A stretch of 64,000 nucleotides of DNA from Hymenobacter siberiensis (GTDB taxonomy: Bacteria > Bacteroidota > Bacteroidia > Cytophagales > Hymenobacteraceae), in assembly GCF_018967845.1 (NCBI RefSeq), contig NZ_JAHLZZ010000001.1, positions 1,860,001 to 1,924,000 on the forward strand, in the 5' to 3' direction. Of this stretch, positions 15,558-23,557 are shown in pieces (position 1 is the stretch's first letter; every line of letters begins with the position of its first letter). Position numbers and translations under genes: made by a program. Below the pieces are notes generated by a model that did no database searches, was not told where the DNA came from, and was given only the letters and a program-made list of their open reading frames with translations.

Positions 15558-15998
15558 TGATATGTTTTTTTTAGAGCCATTATAGTAGACTTCCTGATTC
15601 TTTTTCGGTCGTTCGATGGGCTGCACGGTAACATCAACGACAACTGTTTTTACGTGGGTATATTTTAATTTCTCCGGATTTTTGAGCCCGATTACGTCGG
15701 CTAGAATGGGTCGCATCTTGTGAAAAATCTTGTGGCAATAGCTTTCCGAGATTCCGTACGAAAACCCCAGGCTCAAAAAAGTGGGGTATTGCCGCAGGTA
15801 TTCGAATGTCAGCAGCAGTTGATTCGCAACGCTCAATTCTGCCTCAATTCCACGTTTGGAGAGCGGATTTTCCCGCAAATACTGGTCAATCCGGTTTTGC
15901 ACTTTCACCAGCACTTGTTGCAGTTGAACAAAATCAACCCCAAAAAGCCGTTTGCAAATGGTTGGGTTAGCCTGAAGTAGTTTGTATTTATCATTCAT
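15543..15998 (-). CDS. IS transposase, N-terminal frame (OrfA)
   Basis: A 151-residue frame starting MNDKYKLLQANPTICKRLFG. It has a helix-turn-helix-like part (LLLTFEYLRQYPTFLSLGFSYGISESYCHKIFHKM, residues about 62-96) and the first catalytic Asp region in TVVVDVTVQPIERPK. The frame leaves the transposase sequence at YYNGSKKN, where the DNA reads eight A residues on the coding strand; a one-base slip would join it to OrfB. Programmed frameshifting at such a run is known for this IS family. Confidence 0.8.
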   Translation of the reverse strand: MNDKYKLLQANPTICKRLFGVDFVQLQQVLVKVQNRIDQYLRENPLSKRGIEAELSVANQLLLTFEYLRQYPTFLSLGFSYGISESYCHKIFHKMRPILADVIGLKNPEKLKYTHVKTVVVDVTVQPIERPKKNQEVYYNGSKKNISLSHN

Positions 15999-16673
15999 AA
16001 CCAGTGATTTACATGTTATAACTTGTTTGTTTTATAAATATATGCATGAAAGATGTCTATTATGGAGCGCAGCTCGCGCTTTTTGTCGCTCTCGGGCCTG
16101 AGTGGGGTAGGGGCGGGCGTGGTGGCGCTGCTGGGGTCGGCGGCGGGCCACTTCTATTTGCAAAGCGAATTTCCCGACGGCTACCTGCGCCTGATGCAGG
16201 CCTCGGAGCCGGAACGGCGGGCAGCCCTGCCGTTTCTGCTGCTGCTGGCGGGCGGTATGATTGCGGCGGCGCTGCTGGTGGCCGTGTTTTTTACTCGGCG
16301 CCGCACCCACAGCAGCGGGCAAACCCTGTGGAGCAGCCCGGCACGCCGGCTGGCCGTGGCCCTGGTGGCGGGCGAGCTGTTCTGCCTGCGCCTGTACCTG
16401 GGCGGCGATGCGGGCATGGTGGTGCCGTGCCTGCTGCTGTTCTACGGCCTCGCGCTGCTCAACGCCAGCAAGTACACCCTCGACGAAATTCGTTTGCTGG
16501 GCCTCAGCCAAATCGGACTTGGGCTGCTGGCCATGCTGCAGCCCGGCTGGGGCTTGGCTTACTTTGCACTCGGCTTTGGCCTGGGCCACATTGGCTACGG
16601 CCTGCTGATGTATAACCGCTACGAGCGGCCGGGCGCGGCCGGCACCTCGGCCCAATAACCCCGCAGCAACCCG

Positions 16674-16967
16674 GTGAAGCACCTCATCCACACTCTCAAT
16701 AAGGCCTTTGACCACCGCGTGCGGCTGGGCGTAATGGCCGTGCTGTTGGCCAACGATTCTGTGAGCTTCAACGACTTAAAAGAAGTGCTCGACCTGACCG
16801 ATGGCAACCTTGCCAGCCACGTAGCCGCCCTCGAAAAAGCCGAATACGTCCTCGTCAGCAAGCAGTTTATCGGCAAGAAACCCAACACGACTTACACCGC
16901 TACCGCCGCCGGCAAGGCTGAGTTTCAGCAGCACCTGGCCACGCTGGAGAAGCTGCTGCGGCCCTGA
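16674..16967 (+). CDS. Winged-helix transcriptional regulator
   Basis: A 97-residue protein from a GTG at 16674 (KHLIHTLNKAFDHRVRLGVM). It is a single winged-helix domain: VSFNDLKEVLDLTDGNLASH is the helix-turn-helix with the recognition helix at GNLASHVAALEKAEYV, and KKPNTTYTATAAG is the wing. This matches the small HTH_27/ArsR-like regulators that often sit next to membrane protein genes. It lies 16 bases after the IS-cut membrane gene and before the DUF4153-like gene. The shared palindromes at 15053 and 17011 are good candidates for its binding sites; that is inference. Confidence 0.85.
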   Translation: MKHLIHTLNKAFDHRVRLGVMAVLLANDSVSFNDLKEVLDLTDGNLASHVAALEKAEYVLVSKQFIGKKPNTTYTATAAGKAEFQQHLATLEKLLRP

Positions 16968-17010
16968 TTTTTTGAGAAAGGAGCAAGTCAGGCTCTTTTT
17001 TTTGACTAGT

Positions 17011-17029
17011 AACTTTGAATAGCAAAGTT
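17011..17029 (+). promoter_or_regulatory. Perfect 7-5-7 palindrome over a -7 element
   Basis: AACTTTG-AATAG-CAAAGTT. The left half is part of an exact -7 box TAACTTTG at 17010-17017. It lies about 90 bases before the DUF4153-like start and about 45 bases after the winged-helix regulator gene. Confidence 0.55.
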
Positions 17030-17117
17030 TTTTTAAGATTGGTTCTTCGATTTATTCCAGCTGCTGGCCCGGCTCATTTAGCTGCCTTAAATCTATTCTT
17101 CATCTAACTGATTGTTC

Positions 17118-18712
17118 ATGAACCCGGTCATTCCTGTTTCCGCCCATTCGGATACGGCCCAGCTGCAAACCACGGCTGCAGCGTCACTTTCAACCATCTA
17201 GAAGGCATTGCTGCCGCTGGGCGTAGTGCTATTCGACTGGCTTTTCTGGCGCGAGGGCGGCGGGATAAATATGCTGGTATTCACGTTGTTTGTGCTGGTG
17301 GTGCAGTTTGTGCTGCTACCGCGCCACGCGGCGGTGCGCCGCTCCGGCTCCTTCTGGCTGATGGTGGGCGGCAGCCTGTTTGGGGCCGCCATGATGGCGG
17401 TATATGGTTCGGCGGTGGCGGCGCTGGCCTGTATGGCCTCGTTGCTGATGCTGCTGGGCTACGTGAACCAGCCGCACCTGAAGCTGGTGCTCTATGCCCT
17501 GCTAACGGCGGCTAATAGCCTGGCAAAAGCCTAGTTGCGCATAGTGTTGGGGGGCGGGCTCCGCGCAATACCGGGGCGGGCATGCGCCGCAGCTGGTTCT
17601 ACGGCCGCTTTTTTCTGGTGCCGCTGGGCATTCTGGGGGCTTTTCACCTGCTCTTCGCGGTGGCCAACCCGCGCCACGAGGCCCTGAGCAGCCAGGCGCT
17701 GGCGCGGCTGGGCGAGTGGTTGGTGCGGTTGCTGCCCGATATCTCCTTGGGCCACCTGCTGTTTATCGCGCTGGGCTTTCTGGTAACGGCCGGGGTGGTG
17801 ATAGTGGTGCCGGTGTACTACTTCGCCGACCACGAATCACGCTTCGGGGAGTTTGTGCGGCGGCAGCGCGACCGGGTGGCCTCCTTCGGGGTGCGCCGGC
17901 CCGATTTCGGCTTCCGCAACACCCGGATGCTCGATTTGCGCAAGGAATTTCTGGTCGCCGCCGCCGTTTTCGGGCTGGTGAATGTGCTGCTGCTAGCGGT
18001 GAATGCCATCGATATCAATTGGCTCTGGTTTGGGTTCGAGCCCGCGCCGATGTTCGACCTGGCGCAGTTCGTGCACGAAGGCACGTATGTGCTCATCTTC
18101 AGCATCCTGCTGGCCATGGGCATCGTGCTGTGGTTCTTCCGTCGCAACCTGAATTTTTATGCGCCCGGCCTGCCGTGGTTGCGCTGGGGCGCCACGGTGT
18201 GGGTGGCCCAAAATGTCGTGCTGGCTGCCTCGGTGGGCCTGCGCAACTATTACTATATTCTGAACAGCGGGATTGCCTACAAGCGCATTGGGGTGTGCTT
18301 CTTCCTGCTGCTGGTGTTTTTTGGGCCGGCCATGGTGCTGCTCAAAATCTGGCACCGCCGCTCGGCCTACAGCCTCGTACGCCTCAATTCGCTGGCCGCT
18401 TATGCGGTGCTGCTGCTACTGGCCGCCGGCAACTGGGAGGTCTGGATTGCGGAATACAACCTCCAGGCCCGCTTCCGCAGCGTCGATATTGGCTTTCTGC
18501 TGGCCATGCCCGGCCGCACGCTGCCCACGCTGGTAGCCCACCGCAGCGCGCTCGATGCCGCCGCCCACCTCACCACCGCCGATGAATACGGCAATGCCAC
18601 CGCCATCACGGCCGCCGCTGCCCAGCAGCACCTCAACGCGGCCGTGGTTGAATGGCAGGCGCACCACCGGGCCCAAACCGGCTGGCAGGGCTTGACCTAC
18701 GCCGACTGGTAG
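17118..18712 (+). pseudogene. DUF4153/DUF4173-like membrane protein, nonsense and frameshift
   Basis: From ATG 17118 the frame reads MNPVIPVSAHSDTAQLQTTA, meets an in-frame TAG at 17199-17201, then continues with clear membrane-protein sequence (LLPLGVVLFDWLFWREGGGI) to another TAG at 17532. A second frame, open from 17519, carries on with GMRRSWFYGRFFLVPLGILG to the end at 18712. Both parts belong to one polytopic protein of the DUF4153/DUF4173 kind with about 12 membrane segments. Joining them needs a one-base correction near the AAAA run at 17525. The TAG at 17199 is one C-to-T change from CAG. The 3' frame (17582-18712, 376 aa) could still be translated alone. Confidence 0.75.
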
Positions 18713-18764
18713 GCTCACCAGCAATTGAAAAACAGCAATAGTCACTTATAAATAAAGACTCCGG

Positions 18765-18986
18765 ATGACCTCCATTTCCCAATTCGCGCTCACGTTTTTC
18801 GGCATCCTGTTCTGCATCGGCGATGTGGCCGCGCTGGGCCTGCTGCTGGTGTGGCAGGAACGCGCCGCCTCGCCCGATGCCCGCTGGCGGCGACTGATAC
18901 GTGGTGTGCTGCCGGCCACCATTGTGCTGCTGAGCCTGCTGCTGCTGGCCTTCACCCAACTCATGCTGTTATGGTCGCGGCAGTAG
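18765..18986 (+). CDS. Small two-helix membrane protein
   Basis: A 73-residue protein starting MTSISQFALTFFGILFCIGD with hydrophobic segments at about 6-28 and 46-68, separated by a charged loop (WQERAASPDARWRRLIRG). Family unknown. It lies 52 bases after the DUF4153-like gene and overlaps or nearly touches the next small membrane protein, so the group may be one transcript. Confidence 0.65.
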   Translation: MTSISQFALTFFGILFCIGDVAALGLLLVWQERAASPDARWRRLIRGVLPATIVLLSLLLLAFTQLMLLWSRQ

Positions 18987-19009
18987 GGGAGGCTGTTTCG
19001 CGCGCAGTC

Positions 19010-19366
19010 ATGGCGGCTAACAAACGCAGCTGGCTACCGCCGTGGCCCGTGGTGCCGCCCCGCCTGTGGCTCACGGCGGCAGCCATCGTCGTGGCGGGCC
19101 TGAGCATTTTTTTTGAGAATGAGATAATGCCAACCCACCACAAAGCTCAGCTTTGGAGCTGGGTTGTGCTGGGAGCCTTGGTGCAGGTTGGGGGCGTGCA
19201 GGTCCTGAGCATGTTGCGGACCTGGCTGCGCGCTTATCATGGCTCGGGCGTGGTGCGCCTGCTGATGTGGGGCATCGTGTTGCCGGCTTACGTGGTTTTG
19301 TCACCGCTACTGCTTTTTACCTGCTTATTCACCTGTTATGGCCTTGTAAGTGCCCTGGCCGGGTAG
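19010..19366 (+). CDS. Small membrane protein
   Basis: A 118-residue protein starting MAANKRSWLPPWPVVPPRLW, with hydrophobic segments near 20-37, 50-68 and 83-113. An in-frame ATG at 18971 would add 13 residues and overlap the previous gene. No family recognised; neighbours suggest a membrane-associated role only. Confidence 0.6.
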   Translation: MAANKRSWLPPWPVVPPRLWLTAAAIVVAGLSIFFENEIMPTHHKAQLWSWVVLGALVQVGGVQVLSMLRTWLRAYHGSGVVRLLMWGIVLPAYVVLSPLLLFTCLFTCYGLVSALAG

Positions 19367-19644
19367 TCAGAACAAAGAGTGAAAAACAGCCTTTGGGAGC
19401 GACCCGGGGGTGGTACTCAATCAGGGGATTATGTAAACCGGCATCAGCCTCACTCTCGTGGGTTAATGACAAAAAATGCCTATCAATGAATCAATTCAGG
19501 CTTTATGCTAGTCATAATATTCAGTTGCAAGGTTTCTCGAAACTTGAAATAATGATTTATTAAAGATTATTGTTTAGCTTGGCGGCCCGTTAGGCTTCCC
19601 ATACTGAGAACAGCCCACTACGGTATCATCATCGCCTACCCTAC
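19367..19644. other. Intergenic region with no clear gene
   Basis: About 280 bases, with an AT-rich second half. The open frame that crosses it shows no consistent coding composition. I see no hairpin of note and no promoter box that clearly matches. Confidence 0.4.
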
Positions 19645-20037
19645 ATGGCGCGTAAGCTGCTTCTGACTGTGCTCATCATCGCCCTGCTCATTGAGTTGGC
19701 GCTGACCGGGGGGGCATTTTTCGCCCCGGTGTTCACCCTCACGCAATTTGGGGTGAAGTACGGTCCCGAAACCACGTTTCTGGCCTACATCGTGGCGTGG
19801 CTGCTGCTGTTTGTGTCGTTGGTGGCGGCAGTGGCAGTGGTGCAAGTGGCGCGGCGGCGGCCCGGGTTTGCTACTTGGTGCTACCTGCTGGGCGTGTGGT
19901 GGATAGGCATCGGCGCGGGTATTTATTTCGCCTTTGGCAAGCCCGACAACTTATTGCTCGATTCCGTAAAAGGTCTGCTGATTGTGGTGCTGACGTGGCG
20001 CTGCCAGGCTTCGCGCACCATGGCGCGGCGTTACTAG
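19645..20037 (+). CDS. Four-helix membrane protein of unknown function
   Basis: A 130-residue protein starting MARKLLLTVLIIALLIELAL, with hydrophobic segments at about 5-31, 45-69, 76-95 and 102-116. The loop between helices 2 and 3 is Arg-rich (VARRRPGF), consistent with a cytoplasmic position. No family recognised. Confidence 0.65.
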   Translation: MARKLLLTVLIIALLIELALTGGAFFAPVFTLTQFGVKYGPETTFLAYIVAWLLLFVSLVAAVAVVQVARRRPGFATWCYLLGVWWIGIGAGIYFAFGKPDNLLLDSVKGLLIVVLTWRCQASRTMARRY

Positions 20038-20089
20038 CCGAAGCTCAGTATCTTGGGGGCCACTTAGCTGCTTCGCATTGTCCCGCCCT

Positions 20090-20548
20090 ATGCCTACTTC
20101 TCACTTGCACCCGTCGGCCGTCGTTCCCAAAATCTCGCGCTTGGGTCGGACCCTGGCCGGCGCGCAGGTACTAAAGGAAACGCTGAGCATCATCTTCCTG
20201 GGCCTGCCGCTGGTAAAGGCCGCGCCGCTGGTGCTGCTGTCGGCGCTGCCGGGCGTGGTGCTGTATCTGCTGCACTGGCATCTGGCGCTGGGCCGGGCCG
20301 GGCGGGTATTGGCGGCGGCGGTGTGGGCTTTCACGCTGCTCGATGAGCTTTGGGGCCTGCTGCTGTTTCAGGAGCTGGACTCGCCCACGCGCGGCCAAAT
20401 CCGCCTGTTGCACTGGAGTTATTTCCTGGGTCTGTGCATTATCCTGCTGGCCCTGGGGGAGTTGGGCTGGCGTTGGCAGCGCCGCCGCGCCAAAGCCCTG
20501 CGCAACGTGCACCACAAAGCCGTGCTGGCGGCCCGGCAGCGCGACTAG
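20090..20548 (+). CDS. Membrane protein of unknown function
   Basis: A 152-residue protein from ATG 20090 (MPTSHLHPSAVVPKISRLGR), with about four hydrophobic segments (LSIIFLGLPLVKAAPLVLLS, ALPGVVLYLLHWHLALG, VLAAAVWAFTLLDELWGLLL, YFLGLCIILLALGEL) and a strongly basic C-terminus (WRWQRRRAKALRNVHHK). An earlier in-frame start at 20078 is possible. Family not recognised. Confidence 0.65.
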   Translation: MPTSHLHPSAVVPKISRLGRTLAGAQVLKETLSIIFLGLPLVKAAPLVLLSALPGVVLYLLHWHLALGRAGRVLAAAVWAFTLLDELWGLLLFQELDSPTRGQIRLLHWSYFLGLCIILLALGELGWRWQRRRAKALRNVHHKAVLAARQRD

Positions 20549-20620
20549 CCTACTGGCCGGGGTACGCCTCCCGATTTGCCCACCGGGCGTTTATTCCTGA
20601 CTATTGGGGCGGGGGTCTGG

Positions 20621-20628
20621 TATATTTG
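20621..20628 (+). promoter_or_regulatory. -7 element of the PBP1A gene
   Basis: TATATTTG matches TAnnTTTG exactly, 50 bases before the ATG at 20679. A possible -33 TTG lies at 20604-20606, but the spacing is short. Confidence 0.55.
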
Positions 20629-20678
20629 CCGTTCTTCGTGGCGGAGCCAAGGCTCCGTTTTTCTACTTGCCGCCTCTT

Positions 20679-23081
20679 ATGGCCGACCTCAAAACGTCTC
20701 CTTCCGCTTCTTCTTCCGGTGCTAAGCCCAAGCCGCCGCGCCGCCGCTGGCCGCTGCGGGTAGCCAGTTGGGCCTGGGTAGTGTTCGGCTTAGTTATTAT
20801 CCTGTTTTTGGTGTACCCTTTTCTGGTGAGCACCAATTTCATGTTCCTGTTTGGTAAGTCGCCCAGCCTGGCCGATTTGGAGAATCCCAAAGTGGAGCGG
20901 GCGTCGGAAATCTATACGTCGGATGGGGTGCTGATTGGCAAGTACTTTCGCGAAAATCGTTCGCCGGTGCGCCTCAGTCAGATGTCGCCCCTACTCATCA
21001 AAGCATTGGTCGCAACCGAGGACGTACGCTACTACGAGCATTCGGGCATCGACCTCACGGCGGTGCTCGGGGGCTTCTGGGCATCATTGCATGGCGAAAA
21101 GCGCGGGGGCTCCACCATCACCCAGCAACTGGCCAAAAACCTCTATAAAATTCGCCGCCAGCAGAGCCGGGGCGCTTTGGGCTACATTCCGGTGGTGAGC
21201 ACCATTGTGGCCAAAACCAAGGAATGGCTCACCGCCGTAGAGCTGGAGCGGCACTATACCAAGCGCGAAATCCTGCGCATGTACCTCAACACGGTGGAGT
21301 ATGGCTCCAGTGCTTTTGGCATTAAAGTAGCGGCCAAAACCTTCTTCAACACCTCGCCCGATAGCTTGAAGCCCGAGCAGGCGGCCATGCTGGTGGGCGT
21401 GCTCAACAACCCCACGGCCTACAACCCCAAGTTCCACCCGGCGGCCGCGCTGCGCCGCCGCAACGTGGTGCTCGACCGCATGGCCCAGGCCGGGGTGCTG
21501 CCCAAAGCCGAAATCGCGGCCCTCAAAGCCACGCCCATCGTGCTCGATTACCACGTCGAAAAGCACATCGACGGGCCCGATACCTACTTCCGCAGCGCCA
21601 TCAGCCAGTTTGTGGATGCGTGGTGCGACAGCACGGGCCACGATATGTACCGCGACGGCCTCAAAATCTACCTGTCCATTGATTCGCGCATGCAGGCCCA
21701 CGCCGAAGAGGCCCTACACGAGCGCATGAAAGCCCTTCAGCGACAGTTCGATAACTTCTGGCAGAACAAGGGCCGCGACCCGTGGGTGGACGACCAGGGC
21801 AACGAAATCCCCGACTTCATTTCGACCCAGATGAAGCGCACCGAGAGCTACAAAACCCTCGCCAACCACTACCGCAACCAGCCCCAGCGCCTCGATTCGG
21901 CCCTGAATGCCAAGCGGCCGATGAAAGTATTCACCTGGAAGCACGACGACAACGACACTACGCTGGTCATGTCGCCGCTCGATTCGCTGGCCTACTACAA
22001 GCATTTCCTGCAATCGGGCATGATGTGCATGGACCCCTTCACCGGCCACATCAAGGCCTGGGTGGGCGGGCTCGACTACCGCTTTTTCAAGTACGACCAC
22101 GTGAAGCAGGGCAAGCGCCAGGCCGGCTCCACGTTCAAGCCCTTCGTGTACCTCACGGCCCTCGACAACGGCTATACGCCCTGCGACCGCATCCGCGACC
22201 AGCGCGTAACCATCAACTACGTCGAAAACGGCAAGCCCATGGAGTGGAAGCCCGACAACGTGACCCGCGAATACACCGGCATCAACATGACCCTGCGCCA
22301 CGCCATGGCCCGCTCCGTCAACTCCGTGACGGCCCAATTGACTGAGAAAGTGGGCTGGGACAACGTGGCCAAATACGCCCACAAAGTCGGCATCACGTCG
22401 CCGCTGCTATCGGTGCCCAGCATCGGCCTCGGCTCGGCCGGCGATGTGAGCGTGTACGAGATGGTGGACGCCTACAGCACGTTCATGAACTCCGGCTTCC
22501 GCTCCGACCCGCGCCTCGTGACACGCATCGAAGACCGCAACGGCAACGTTATTAAGCAGTTTGACCCCGTGCAGCACCGCGCCATCCCGGCCGAAACCGC
22601 CTGGCTGATGACCTACATGCTGCGCGGCGGCATGGAAGAGCCCGGCGGAACCTCCCAGGCCCTGTGGGACTACGACCTCTGGCACAACGACAACCAAATC
22701 GGCGGCAAAACCGGCACCACTTCCAACTATTCCGACGGCTGGTATATGGGCATGACCAAGGACCTGATGACCGGCGTGTGGGTGGGCGGCGAAGACCGCA
22801 GCATTCACTTCACCGGCTCGCAGCAGGGCGAAGGCGGCCGCACGGCCCTGCCCATTTTCGGCAAGTTCATGGAGAAAGTGTACAAAGACAAAGAGTTGGA
22901 CTACACCCCCGGCCACTTCCCCGCCGCTTCGGTCAAAATCGTGAAGAAGTATAACTGCGTGTCGGAATCAGAGCCTACCCGCCGCCGCGCCGAGGCCGTG
23001 GACACCATAGCCGCCGACAACCTGCTGGAGCAGATGAACAGCGGAAGCGGTGTGCCGGATAGTGTAAAGGGCCGGCGCTAG
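20679..23081 (+). CDS. Bifunctional penicillin-binding protein 1A
   Basis: An 800-residue class A PBP. A basic cytoplasmic tail precedes one membrane anchor at about 32-52. The glycosyltransferase (GT51) domain has Glu114 in ATEDVRYYEHSGID and GGSTITQQLAKNLY. The transpeptidase domain has the catalytic Ser484 in AGSTFKPF (SxxK), SVN at 546-548 and KTG at 677-679 (GGKTGTTSNYSDGW). It polymerises and cross-links peptidoglycan at the inner membrane. The start MADLKTSPSA is favoured over 20604 because the promoter box lies between them. Full length for the family. Confidence 0.96.
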   Translation: MADLKTSPSASSSGAKPKPPRRRWPLRVASWAWVVFGLVIILFLVYPFLVSTNFMFLFGKSPSLADLENPKVERASEIYTSDGVLIGKYFRENRSPVRLSQMSPLLIKALVATEDVRYYEHSGIDLTAVLGGFWASLHGEKRGGSTITQQLAKNLYKIRRQQSRGALGYIPVVSTIVAKTKEWLTAVELERHYTKREILRMYLNTVEYGSSAFGIKVAAKTFFNTSPDSLKPEQAAMLVGVLNNPTAYNPKFHPAAALRRRNVVLDRMAQAGVLPKAEIAALKATPIVLDYHVEKHIDGPDTYFRSAISQFVDAWCDSTGHDMYRDGLKIYLSIDSRMQAHAEEALHERMKALQRQFDNFWQNKGRDPWVDDQGNEIPDFISTQMKRTESYKTLANHYRNQPQRLDSALNAKRPMKVFTWKHDDNDTTLVMSPLDSLAYYKHFLQSGMMCMDPFTGHIKAWVGGLDYRFFKYDHVKQGKRQAGSTFKPFVYLTALDNGYTPCDRIRDQRVTINYVENGKPMEWKPDNVTREYTGINMTLRHAMARSVNSVTAQLTEKVGWDNVAKYAHKVGITSPLLSVPSIGLGSAGDVSVYEMVDAYSTFMNSGFRSDPRLVTRIEDRNGNVIKQFDPVQHRAIPAETAWLMTYMLRGGMEEPGGTSQALWDYDLWHNDNQIGGKTGTTSNYSDGWYMGMTKDLMTGVWVGGEDRSIHFTGSQQGEGGRTALPIFGKFMEKVYKDKELDYTPGHFPAASVKIVKKYNCVSESEPTRRRAEAVDTIAADNLLEQMNSGSGVPDSVKGRR

Positions 23082-23092
23082 TTAGCGCTATT

Positions 23093-23545
23093 TTAGAAAA
23101 CGGAGGCCGAAGCCGTTGTTAACACTAAGTGCTGATTTCCCAGCCCCAAAGCTTTTTTGAGCCGGCCAACTAGCGTTGTCGGAACCTCGCTGATTGCGTC
23201 CCACATTTCTTGCCCTGCCACCTGTTGGGGCCAGATGATGTTGGTTTTCCAGCTAGTCGAATAGGCCAGCCACCCTATTATCCCAGCTTCCAGATGAGCG
23301 CCTAATTCCTGTAGCATCTCCAACATTCCGGGAGTGTAGTGAGAAATCTGCGTCCAGTTCTTCTCCGAAGTCATGAAGACGATAAACCAATCGTCAGCCA
23401 CTGGGCCGTTTGCCGTTGTGTATTCGCCAATCAGCTTTATACTATCAATAGGAATTCGGACTACTTCCTTGCTTCCTTGGGTTAAGACAACGCACTTGTC
23501 TGCTAGAAAAACTTTCGTTGCTGCCTGTTCCTGTATTGTAGCCAT
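23093..23545 (-). CDS. Hypothetical protein with an IS inserted just upstream
   Basis: A 150-residue protein starting MATIQEQAATKVFLADKCVV. The middle (EVVRIPIDSIKLIGEYTT, then DDWFIVFMTSEKNWTQISHY) looks like a small mixed alpha/beta fold; no signal peptide and no family recognised. An IS element ends 12 bases before the ATG, separating it from its natural promoter, so it may now be silent or driven from the IS. The frame stays open into the IS for 66 codons, allowing a longer fused product, which is unlikely to be natural. It converges with the PBP1A gene. Confidence 0.6.
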   Translation of the reverse strand: MATIQEQAATKVFLADKCVVLTQGSKEVVRIPIDSIKLIGEYTTANGPVADDWFIVFMTSEKNWTQISHYTPGMLEMLQELGAHLEAGIIGWLAYSTSWKTNIIWPQQVAGQEMWDAISEVPTTLVGRLKKALGLGNQHLVLTTASASVF

Positions 23546-23557
23546 TAGTGGGAGGGT

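Larger units (their letters stand above)
15141..16057 (-). mobile_element. IS5-family-like insertion sequence (917 bp) with split transposase
   Basis: Ends are imperfect inverted repeats: GACCTCTTTC on the left and, inverted, GACATCTTTC on the right. The element is AT-rich compared with the chromosome. It carries two minus-strand frames that together make one transposase, joined across an A8 run. Size and organisation fit the IS427/IS5 type groups, where frameshifting between ORFs is common. It cuts the membrane protein gene listed above. Confidence 0.85.
15083..16658 (+). pseudogene. Membrane protein gene interrupted by an IS element
   Basis: The 5' part (15083-15140) encodes MKSAAAPDPLAQLTEIRAI and the 3' part (16063-16658) continues MERSSRFLSLSGLSGVGAG and further. 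Removing the IS with one copy of the TATTA duplication restores one frame of about 217 codons (...ATC CGC GCT ATT ATG GAG...). The product would have five to six hydrophobic segments and resembles an uncharacterised Bacteroidota membrane protein. It starts an apparent cluster with the winged-helix regulator (16 bases after its stop) and the DUF4153-like gene. The 3' part alone can start at 16053 inside the IS end, so a shortened product is possible. Confidence 0.8.

Noticed and set aside
19367..19563. Open frame through the gap after the small membrane protein
   Set aside because: No promoter, no consistent composition and changes in base content midway; it looks non-coding.
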